Assembly: GCA_963971225.1 (NCBI GenBank)
Contig: OZ020268.1
Location: 60,697,900 to 60,761,899, forward strand
Reading direction: 5' to 3'
DNA: 64,000 nt
From: Melieria omissa
Lineage: Eukaryota; Arthropoda; Insecta; Diptera; Ulidiidae
Part shown: positions 21,138-29,870 of the stretch, one piece after another
Position numbering within the stretch: the first letter of the stretch is position 1
Layout: each line of letters starts with the position of its first letter
Position numbers and translations under genes: made by a program
The notes under the pieces: generated by a model
The model's database searches: none
What the model saw: only the letters and a program-made list of their open reading frames with translations
Told to the model about the DNA's origin: nothing

Positions 21138-22155
21138 TTTTAGCATACTGAGGTACTTATTTTTGTCCATTATTCCCTCAATGAATTCCAACTGGCCCAC
21201 ACCAGTTGCGGACATACAGGCCCAAACCATCACACTACCGCCACCATGCTTAACAGTAGCTTTCAGGTTTTCTTTGTTAAGTTCAGTTTTTGGTTTCTGC
21301 CGAACATATCACATTCCGTCGGACCCAAAAACATTGGACTTGGACTCGTCCGCAAAAATGACGGTGTTCCAGAAGTCAGAGGTCTTGTCCATATTGTAAC
21401 GATAAGACAGTATGTCGCTGTGCAAAGCAACCCTGTCGCGCCGTGCTATAATTCAATCTGGCAACGACGGCCGCGATAATAAGGGAAACTGTTAGGCCAA
21501 CCTGGCAATGATGGAAACTTTTAGTCCAACCTGGCAATGATGGCAACTTTTAGTCCAACCTGGCAATGATGGAAACTTTTAGTCCAACCTGGCAATGATG
21601 GTCGCGATCATCATGGAAACCTTTAGTCCACTCTGGAATGTGCGAGAACGATCTGCGCGATGGCCGGACAGGTATAAAAGGCAGCCGGGTGCGGCACAGC
21701 GAGTCAGTCTGCTTTTGACTAGTGAACAGTGTTGCTAGAAAATTTTGAAGACAATAGCCAGATCGTTGACGAAAAATAGCTAAAAAAAAATGTATTAGCT
21801 AAAATTTTATAGCTAAACAGAAATTGCTAAACGCACTGTATTTTATTTAAAAAATATATTTAATCTTTTCGTTAGTAAATGATGAATTTCATTTGTAGGA
21901 ATAGGAACGCTTTCTTACACTTGAAGTTGTAACCAAACATAACTTTTAATCCAGAAACAGAAACAAAAATTCAAATTATATTACTTTCTTTGAGAATAAA
22001 TAATATTTACATACATTTCAGTTTTAATAGTAAGAATACTTATTATTACAAACACATTTCAAGTTATAAACAACAACCAACAACAAACATAACTTTTAAT
22101 CCAAAAACAAAAAAATAAATTATAATTATATTGCAGTTCTCTAAAATATATAATA

Positions 22156-22536
22156 GGCCGGCCTCGATAGTCTAGCGGGTAGCGCGCTGGCTTCTCATAC
22201 CGTGGCCCCGGGTTCGATTCCTGACTTAGGCTGGAAAAAACACTCATCTACTTCTATCGCTATCCACATGAAGGGAATGAGAATTATAAGAATCGCACAA
22301 AACCTGGCAAAACCTCCAAGTGTGAAAGAAAAACTGACAATCGCCGTTCGGATTCGGCGTTAAACTGTAGGTCCCCTCCCTCCCTTTCCCCATCCGTTTG
22401 AAATGTGTGTTGTATCACATGTTGGAAAAAACAGTGTTGCATACGCATTTGAAACGGGTGGAATTTGTGGTATCACAACGGGCCAATAGGCCTAAGTGTG
22501 TCTCATACAGAGGCAGCCACTACAACCAACCAACCA
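22156..22536 (+). repeat. tRNA-derived SINE, full length
   Basis: The head (22156-22230) resembles a tRNA with A box TAGTCTAGCGGGTAG and B box GGTTCGATTCC (22211-22221). The body contains CACATGAAGGGAATGAGAAT, GCCGTTCGGATTCGGCGTTA and GTGGTATCACAACGGGCC, a word common in insect SINEs. The tail is (AACC)n at 22523-22536. Imperfect 13-bp flanks AAAATATATAATA and AAAATAAATGATA may be the target duplication. RNA polymerase III would transcribe it from the internal boxes. Confidence 0.85.
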
Positions 22537-22619
22537 AAATAAATGATACAACTCACAGACATTTTAAATCATTTAAATCATATTTCGATTTCACTTTCCC
22601 CGTTCGACATGCACGGAGT

Positions 22620-24165
22620 ATCATATAAATTACACGAATTAAATAGCTTAATGAGATCGTCGGGAATCATATAGTTATCACAACATTTGTCAAGTCTTTT
22701 AAGGGCATATCTTATAGTAAGTAAAGAGTTAAGCATTGGTAAAAGTAGTCTATTTCTTTGTTTGGTTTTAATCAAATTCATTACTGAGGAAGTTCTCTCT
22801 ATTTCTGCATTGCTAAGTGGCAAAATTAAAAACTTAAAAACAAAATTCGCCAGCTCTTCAAACGGGTTCTCGTTGAGCGCATCTTTAAATTCCTTAACCT
22901 CTATCCAAAAATAAATAGTTGAACTAATGTTTTTCCATGGATAGATACACATTTTCTTCCACTGTAATTCTATTGTTGTTATTTCATCAGTAGTAAAATT
23001 TTGTTTTTCATTTTTGAAACTATCAAATATAGTGGATTTTGTGGCATTCAACGAATTTTTTACAGAAAAAAATCAATATTTTTCAAAGACTCAATGTTTT
23101 GTGGCAGCCGTTGGCGTAATTGCTGGATCAAATCAACAATGAACTTTTGGCAAGTTTGCCGGATAATTGTTTCTGTCTCGTCATCAATGCTATTTTCTGA
23201 TTTTTTTAATCTAATGTATTGTTCAAAGCAAAAATGAAATTGAGAAAACGAAGTCAAATAAGGTTGAAGCGGAGTACTTAACGGATTGAAATCAGGGCAA
23301 GAAGACAATAAAATTTGACATGTTTGAAATTAAAATCACCAGCTCTGAGAAAAGTTTTGTTGGATCAACTTCATTGCTTTCGAACATTTTATTCACCTTT
23401 TGAACTTCGCTCAGAACTGGTTTCAAGAATTGAAGATATGCCAAATTATTATAAGTTATAAGTTTCTGATACGAGAAATTCGACTTCACTTGGAAGTACT
23501 TTTGACGCACTTGATACAGCGATTTGAATAGAATGGTAAATACACGGCACCAATCTAATTTTCGAATTGAAGTCTTTCAAACGAGCAATTACTCCTCGGT
23601 TAGTACCAGTCATGACATTAGCGTTATCTGTACCAAGCCCTACCATATTTTTAATATCCAACTTAAATTCCCCTAACGTTTCCAGAATTTATGCAATTAT
23701 TCCTTCTGCTCTGTAGTTTTCAAGCTCAGCCAATTTGAAAAAGGTGTTAACGATTTGAAATGAGGGAATAATATGTTTTTGATGACGGAGCTACACTTCG
23801 TTCTGCCAAGCTTCAGACTGCCTGCAGTTTCGCTGTCATCAAATAGGCTTTGTTGCAACTTAACTAAATGATCAATTGAACGTATTAAAGTGTGCGCGGC
23901 AATGTAAATGGCGTTGGATAATTCCGCTTTGCAAACACTTTTGTTCACCTTTACCGATTGAAATGGTATTGATGGTTGAGTCCCGCGGAGAATTGGTGAC
24001 ATTGCGTTTATGTGTTTCTTCGTGCTAGCGTGCGAAAGAAGCCCATGGATTTTTGGTTGCAAACTGCAATTGCAATATTTGCAAATAACGCCATCACCTT
24101 GCGGTTGGACCCACTTCTCGAGCCGCTTGTCCTTTAGCCACGACGTTCTGAAATGTTGATTGTAT
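22620..24165 (-). pseudogene. hAT transposase, degenerate
   Basis: In coding order: a BED/TTF-type zinc finger near 24165-24000 (CKYCNC...HGLLSHASTKKH), a middle region, the 'GLGTDNANVMTG' block with a catalytic Asp (23640-23590), and a C-terminal dimerisation domain (23051-22620) with 'LSNAEIERTSSVMN'. At least three frame breaks separate these, so no active transposase can be made. The finger plus hAT dimerisation signature fixes the superfamily. Confidence 0.85.
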
Positions 24166-24353
24166 TTCCAAAAAAAAAAGCATAGGTATTATTCATTTTC
24201 GCAATCGGCTTCCAAAATGAACCTATGTTTGCTTGTTGTTGGCATCTCGTCGCTGCTGCTATCCGTCGTTGCATCGCCTTCAGACCTAAATTGTACAACC
24301 TGTTAATAATTTTACATTTAATTTATAAATTCAATAAACTTACGTTTCCATTT

Positions 24354-24674
24354 GCCGGCCACTCGTCTACTTCTATCGCTATCCACATGAAGGGAATGAG
24401 AATTACAAGAATCGCACAAGTGCGCTCTTGGCAGGCAATGGCAAAACCTCCAAGTGTGAACGAAAAACTGCCAATCGCCGTTCGGATTCGGCGTTAAACT
24501 GTAAGTCCCCTCCCCCTTTCCCCATCCGCTTGAAATGTGTGCTGTAACATATGTTCGCAAAAACAGTGTTGCATACACAGTTCAAAAACGGGTGAAATAT
24601 GTGGTATTACAATGGGCCTTTCAGGCCTCCGAGTGTGTCTCTCATAGAGGCAGCCACCGCAACCTAACCTAACC
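24354..24674 (+). repeat. tRNA-derived SINE with deleted head
   Basis: It begins GCCGGCC (the first bases of the SINE at 22156) and then jumps to ACTCGTCTACTTC, which lies downstream of the tRNA part in the complete copy; the polymerase III boxes are therefore gone. Body and (AACCT)n tail match. The 13-bp target duplication TACGTTTCCATTT flanks it (24341-24353; 24675-24687). Confidence 0.88.
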
Positions 24675-24758
24675 TACGTTTCCATTTTGCAAATTTACTT
24701 ACATGAAACTGTTATTGATAAAGCAAGCTATCGACTCAATGAAAGAGACTTGGCAGAC

Positions 24759-25533
24759 TTAACCCTCAATCACCCACCCCTATTAAAATCACGTATCTAC
24801 CCACCCTGAGTCCCCGGGACTCAAAACTTTTGTTTACGAAATAACGCAACATCTATTAAATTTGTATGGTTTTTTATATTTTTGTAGGACACATTAAGAT
24901 CTCTTGTTACAGATATCATTCCATTTTTTTGCATAACTCAAATAAAAATTCACCTTTTAATTGACAGAAAAAAACATACTCTAAAAAACATACACTAAGC
25001 ATTTTATAAAAATAAAAGATATAAATAAATAAACAAAAACAATTCTTTTTACATAAATAACCTAAAAATTAAATAACTGTTCAGAAAAAAAACTTAAACA
25101 ATACTTCATTATATAAAATAAGAAAACGTGCATCAGGTTGAATTTCATATGTTGTGCACATACCTCACATACTTTTCCAGCACAACTAAGGCAAATTGTT
25201 AGTAGCAAAACTTCTCAAATGGTTAACACTCTCAATTATTAAACTTTTCGCGGCCATTTTTGGCATCCTCAATTTAAATTAACACGATTTTAAAAAAATT
25301 ACAAGTACAATTTTTGTAACACAAAACACCACCCTGAGTCCCTGGGACTCACTTTGTGCCAAAACTCAGCCTTGTAATTTTAGTGCGCTAACTTCCGATC
25401 GTCTTCGCGTTCAGAGCGACCCTTTAGGAAGGTATACGAAAGCTGGGCGCCGAAACATAAAAACACAACGTGTACCAACTTATTAAAGTTCGTAGTGAGT
25501 CCCCTGGACTCAGGGTGGGCGATTGAGGGTTAA
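24759..25533. mobile_element. TTAA-flanked MITE (piggyBac-like), copy 2
   Basis: TTAA at 24759-24762 and 25530-25533; termini CCCTCAATCaCCCACCC and CCCTCAATCGCCCACCC (inverted). There is no transposase. A motif CCACCCTGAGTCC followed by its own palindromic half GGACTCA occurs three times: palindromes at 24807-24823, 25335-25351 and 25496-25512. Confidence 0.85.
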
Positions 25534-26047
25534 ATTCAACGCACAAATTTTGTAAGAAATCTTTCGGCTCAACCATAGTATAATTATTATACTATGGGCT
25601 CAACTAAGTTTTGATTTTTAAAATAAGGGCAGCTTTAACCAAAAAAGCTAAAAAATAGCTAACTTTTAAATAAAAAAGCTAAAAAAAAGCTAATAGCTAA
25701 AACCAAATTTTCATAGCTAAACACCGAAAATAAAAGCTAAATCTAGCTATAAAATCGCTAAACTGGCAACACTGCTAGTGAAGGTGTCACACGGAGTAGT
25801 AAAGCAAATACTTAAGTGTAAAGACAGTGAACTGTAAATCTGTGAAATAAATTGATTGTTGGTTCTTATTGGCTGCGTTTGGATAATTAATGTTGTTTTA
25901 TTTTCAAATTGCACAATCCAGTGATACGTATCAGCCCACTAGAACTAGTATTCGTAACATTTGGTGTCAGAAGTGGGATTGTGGAAAATTGAAAATAAAC
26001 AAAAAAAAAGTAAATAACTAAATAAATAAAATTATAAAAGCACGGAC

Positions 26048-26639
26048 ATGGTTAAACTCGAGCTGCTGAAGGTAGACCAGCTGAAGAAGGAGCTGGCTGC
26101 CTGGAATTTGCCGACTGCTGGCGGAAAGATGGAGTTGCAGTTGTGCTTGCGAAAAGCATGTGAGGCACGAGGCGTCGATTGGACTGTGCACGAGTTCGGA
26201 GCGCAAGAACTAGAGGCGTCGGCCAAGGCGGAGGAATCGCCTGCTGCTGCTGCGTCGCTGCAAAGTACGGCTGCCGCCGCTGCGCCACTACAAGCATTGG
26301 ACATGAGCCAGCTAATGGTTGCACTTAAAGGCATGCTCGAGACTTCCAACCGTGAAATGGCAGAGAAGCTGGAAGCTACGAATCTCGAAATATCGGCAAA
26401 AGTCGAGACTGCAAATCGCGAAATGTCAGCGAAGCTGGAAACTACGAATCTCGAAATTTCGGCAAAAGTAGAGACTGCAAATCGAGAAATGGCGGAAAGT
26501 TCTTCGCGCATAGAGCAGAAGGTGGAGGAAATTTCCAATAGGCTGAACGTGAAAGTTGAGCATCTCGAGACGCGAATAGACAATTGGGACAAACGAGTTG
26601 ACGAAATGGGTGAATCCCTGAACAGACGAGTCGACGACC
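26048..26639 (+). pseudogene. gag: gag of B3, N-terminal part: SAP domain and hendecad coiled coil
   Basis: The ATG at 26048 gives a 5' SAP-like motif (residues ~2-40: 'LLKVDQLKKELAAWNL...GGKMELQL'), a DNA-binding fold unusual in Gag. Then four exact 33-nt units (26363-26494) encode an 11-residue repeat of the type AKLETTNLEIS / AKVETANREMS, predicted to form a hendecad coiled coil, followed by heptad-like 'VEHLETR'. The frame is cut at 26639 by element E and continues at 34158; deleting E with one 5-bp duplication restores it. Confidence 0.88.
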
Positions 26640-26992
26640 CACAGTGGCATTTTTATACAATCTAGTCGCTCGAAATTAATTACAAGCTGAAAAATTAACA
26701 TATTACATTCAAATTAAGATCATGTGTTAATATGATACTCCGGAATCAGATACCGACGAATTTTTTTTAGATCGGTCAACGACCACGCCCATTTGTGGTA
26801 CATAACCAATTTAGTAAATTTAAAGCAAAACACAAAGTAATAAACTTAACCAATCTAAGTTATCGGGACATGGTACATTATGTTCCATTACATTTGGTAA
26901 ATTCAAAGCAAAAGACAAAGTTAAGAACTTAACTAATCTAAGCATAAAATAAACTTTATGTTATAAAAACTTAATAAACTTGTAGATATTAT

Positions 26993-27609
26993 TCAGCAAT
27001 TTGTGTGTGCTTCTATTGTGGAAGCGTATTGAGGATCTGTGAGCAGGGAAAGAGCTTCGTCGTTAAAACCATTACCCTTTTTAAAGGCTTATTGGCGGGT
27101 TTTGGATATGGATGTTATTAACCCTCTGATGCCCAACAAGGTCCATAGGGACCTATGGCGTTTTCAAAAGCAATTATTTTGTATTTTATACGTTTTTGCC
27201 TATCTGTTTGTAGTAAAAATTCATATATGTTTACTAAAAAATATACACGAAGCTTAGTTTTTGGCTTTCCAAACACATCTATACACACATTATGTAACAC
27301 TACGTTATACAATTACACGCCTTATATGCAATATTACAAAAGAGTTCCCTGGGGACCTTGTTGGGCTTTGGCCGTTAACAAATTTATCGGTTATCGCAGG
27401 GTTAAAGGATCAGAAGTAAAAAGTAAGGCATAAGTAAGATCTTTCAAGCAAATCACATGGGGAAAACCAATGTTTGATTCAAGCCATGAAGCAAATTTGT
27501 CCACAAAACTTCGCGTTCTGCAACCCAAAAGTCGTATATCTCTCTTCTTGTTACTGCCATTTTTTTGGAAAGGGGCAGCTAGGGGCAACAAAATCCCTAA
27601 GGAATACAT
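26993..27609 (-). pseudogene. Possible Transib transposase C-terminal remnant
   Basis: Reading leftward from 27609 the protein contains 'CLKDLTYALLFTSDPL'. After removing the TTAA MITE (27118-27405) it continues 'ITSISKTRQ', a stop, then 'NGFNDEALSLLTDPQYAS', ending near 26993. The 'LLxTSDPLI' block resembles, from memory, the extreme C-terminus of Transib proteins. No catalytic DDE residue is included. The assignment leans on the CACAGTG ends and 5-bp duplication of the surrounding element. Confidence 0.45.
27118..27405. mobile_element. TTAA-flanked MITE (piggyBac-like), copy 3
   Basis: TTAA at 27118-27121 and 27402-27405. The left end is CCCTCTGATGCCCAACAAGG and the right end, read in reverse, starts CCCTGCGATAACCG and contains GCCCAACAAGGTCC. 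A palindrome AGGTCC-ATAG-GGACCT (27139-27154) lies just inside the left end and a degenerate version inside the right end. It is 280 bp long without coding capacity and is inserted in the coding relic of element E. Confidence 0.78.
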
Positions 27610-27999
27610 TAAGAAATGACAAAATATTGTAAATAACTAAAAATTATAGTAATGCGGCGCAATTCAAGCTTTTGGCAACATTTTGAATTCACATTTTCAT
27701 ATATTTCATTCAAAAAAAAAAAATAGGACACTTTTTTATAGTTAAAATTTTACAAAAGAAACATACAAAACATATTGAAAACATATTGTAACGATAAGAC
27801 AGTCTGTCGCTGTGCAAAGCAACCCTGTCGCTACGTGCCGTGCTATAATCCAATCTGGCAACGACGGCCGCGATGGTAACTTTTAGTCCAATCTGGCAAC
27901 GACGGCCGCGATAATAACTTTTAGTCCAACCTGGCAATAATGGAAACTTTTAGTCCACTCCGGAATGTGCGGGAACGATCTGTGCGATGGCCTGACAGG

Positions 28000-28036
28000 T
28001 ATAAAAGGCAGCCGGATGCGGCGCAGCGAGTGAGTC
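28000..28036 (+). promoter_or_regulatory. LTR core promoter of family B
   Basis: TATAAAAG at 28000-28007 is followed about 30 bp downstream by a GAGTGAGTCT word (GAGTCAGTCT in other copies, matching the insect TCAGT initiator). The same TATA/initiator pair is found in every family B LTR in the window. Upstream repeats of 38 and 29 bp are candidate enhancers. Confidence 0.75.
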
Positions 28037-28117
28037 TTGTTTTGACAAGTGAAGTTGCCACACGGAGTAATTAAGCAAATACTTAAGTGTACGAACAGTA
28101 AAGTGTAAACTGTGAAT

Positions 28118-28123
28118 AATAAA
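28118..28123 (+). terminator. Polyadenylation signal of the family B LTR
   Basis: AATAAA in the 3' half of the LTR, downstream of the initiator and conserved among the copies (one copy, B6 5' LTR, reads AATAGA). In the 3' LTR the equivalent signal would define the 3' end of genomic RNA. Confidence 0.65.
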
Positions 28124-28236
28124 GTGACTGTTGGTTGATTTTGTTGTCTGCGTGTAGGAAACTGACTAAGTTTTATTTTCAAATTACACAATCCAGAGAT
28201 ACGTAACAGCCCACTAGACTTAGTATTCGTAACATT

Positions 28237-28254
28237 TGGTGTCAGAAGTGGGAT
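28237..28254 (+). promoter_or_regulatory. Primer binding site, tRNA-Leu
   Basis: TGGTGTCAGAAGTGGGAT, two bases behind the 5' LTR, is complementary to the 3' end of insect tRNA-Leu including CCA (from family knowledge). The same 18-mer lies at 25962 (B3); B6 has TGGTATCAG at 58146, with one change. Confidence 0.85.
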
Positions 28255-28303
28255 TGTGGAAAATTGAAAGTAAACAAATAAATAAAATTATAAAAGCACG
28301 GAC

Positions 28304-29870
28304 ATGGTTAAACTCGAGCTGCTGAAGGTAGACCAGCTGAAGAAGGAGCTGGCTGCCTGGAATTTGCAGTTGCGCTTGCGAGAAGCATGTGAGGCACGAG
28401 GCGTCGATTGGGCTGCACACGAGTTCGGAACGCAGGAGCAGGAGGCGTCGGCCAAAGTGGAAGAATCGCCTGCGGGTGCTGCGTCGATCCAAAGTACGGC
28501 TGCACAGGCTGGACCATTACAAGCATTAGACAAGAACCAGCTAATAATTGCAATAAAAGGCATGTTCGAGACTTCCAATCGTGAAAAACGTGAAATGTTG
28601 GCGCAGATGGCAGCGAAACTGGCATCTTCGAATCAGGAGATGGCAGCAAAGCTGGAAACTACGAATCTCGAAATTTCGGCAAAAGTCGAGACTGCAAATC
28701 GAGCAATGTCAGCGAAGCTGGAAACTACAAATCGAGAAAATGGAAACGGCGACCCAGGAAATATCGGCGCAAGTGGCGGAGCGAATGGAAGTCAAGCTTC
28801 AGGAAAATTCTGCGCGCTTGGAGCAGAAAGTGGAGGAAATCTCAGACAGGATTAATGGGAAAGTCGAGCACCTGGAGACGCGGGTAGAACACTTGGATAT
28901 ACGAGTCGGCGACCTAGATGATTCCCTGAACAAACGAGTTGGCGACCTGGACGATTCCCTGAACAAACGTGTTGACGATCTTGATGATTCCCTGAACAAA
29001 CGAGTTGATAGTCTGGAAGTTTCGATGAACAGAAAAATGGACGAGCGGCTTAGGGAGGTACAGCCGCGAGACTGGTTGCCGCCGGTTCCAGAAAGTGTTG
29101 CCCCCCGAGCAGAAGTGCCTAGTTATGATGGGACTACACCGTTCGACACATTCAAGCTGCAATTCGACCTAGCTGCTCTGGAAAATCAGTGGACCGATAT
29201 AAGGAAAGGTCGGAGATTGGCGCTGGCTCTTAAAGGTGCTGCGGCTGAGGTAATAAAATCAGTTCCAGAATGTTCACGAAGTGAGTACGAGACCGTCATA
29301 AGGGCGCTGGCAGCCAAATACAGCGACGAGCACAACAGAACGCTGTACTACTATGAGCTGAAGAACCGCAGGCAAAGATCCAACGAGGCGCTGCAGACAT
29401 ATGCAGCAGACATTGAGCGGCTCGTGCAGCTGTGCTACCCGTCCTTCGGCGCTGAGGATCTCGAAAGGATGAAGATTGAGGCGTTTATTGAAGGTCTTCA
29501 TGATCCGGAGACACGTCGCAGTGCGTTGATGATGGGCAAGCCGACCTTTAGGGAGACGGTGACCAGCGCGATGACATATGAGGCGACATGGATTGGGAGC
29601 ACTCGGTATGCACCAGCAAGAATACGCCAGATCCAGCCGGACAACGACATTACGATACAGGCCATAAGCTCTGAGCCACCGGACAGGCCACGGGTGGTCT
29701 CCTCTAAAGTTGTTTGCTGGGTATGTGGCAAGCAGGGCCACATATCACGAGACTGCCGCCAACGAAAGAGGCGTTCCCGTTCTCGATCGCAATCGCCTGA
29801 AGCGAGGAATACTGACAATCGAGGCTCAGCCAACAAGCGCAGGGCTGAGGACGAGGAGCCGTTAAACTAA
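28304..29870 (+). pseudogene. gag: gag of B4: SAP domain, hendecad coiled coils, capsid, one zinc knuckle
   Basis: Starts at ATG 28304. The SAP-like domain lacks nine residues (27-nt in-frame deletion relative to B3/B6) between short TTG repeats. 11-residue coiled-coil units follow, then a one-base insertion in an A-run at 28737-28740 shifts the frame. Then come two 7-residue units and four 33-nt units (28902-29033) encoding RVGDLDDSLNK-type repeats. The capsid-like part ('FDTFKLQFDLAALENQW' to 'FIEGLHDPETRR') and one CCHC knuckle (CWVCGKQGHISRDC) follow, then an Arg/Ser-rich tail. It ends at TAA 29868-29870. Confidence 0.9.

Larger units (their letters stand above)
21727..25774 (-). mobile_element. 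hAT transposon inserted in the B3 LTR
   Basis: Termini CAGTGTTGCTAG (left) and CAGTGTTGCCAG (right, inverted) are flanked by the identical 8-bp duplication CTAGTGAA (21719-21726; 25775-25782), diagnostic of hAT. Subterminal regions hold many AGCTAAA words, typical transposase-binding repeats. A reverse-strand transposase relic lies inside, along with two SINEs (22156; 24354) and a TTAA MITE (24759-25533). Confidence 0.95.
21395..25959 (+). repeat. 5' LTR of B3, split by a hAT element
   Basis: Net length about 509 bp after removing the hAT insertion and its 8-bp duplication. The enhancer-like unit AACCTGGCAATGATGG...TTTTAGTCC (29 bp) is tandemly repeated four times here, the highest number in the window. 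TATAAAAG lies near 21673. Behind the LTR the complete primer site TGGTGTCAGAAGTGGGAT occupies 25962-25979. Confidence 0.9.

Noticed and set aside
22156..22230. A functional tRNA gene
   Set aside because: A and B boxes are present but the sequence continues into a SINE body with an (AACC)n tail and target-like flanks; no complete cloverleaf is apparent.
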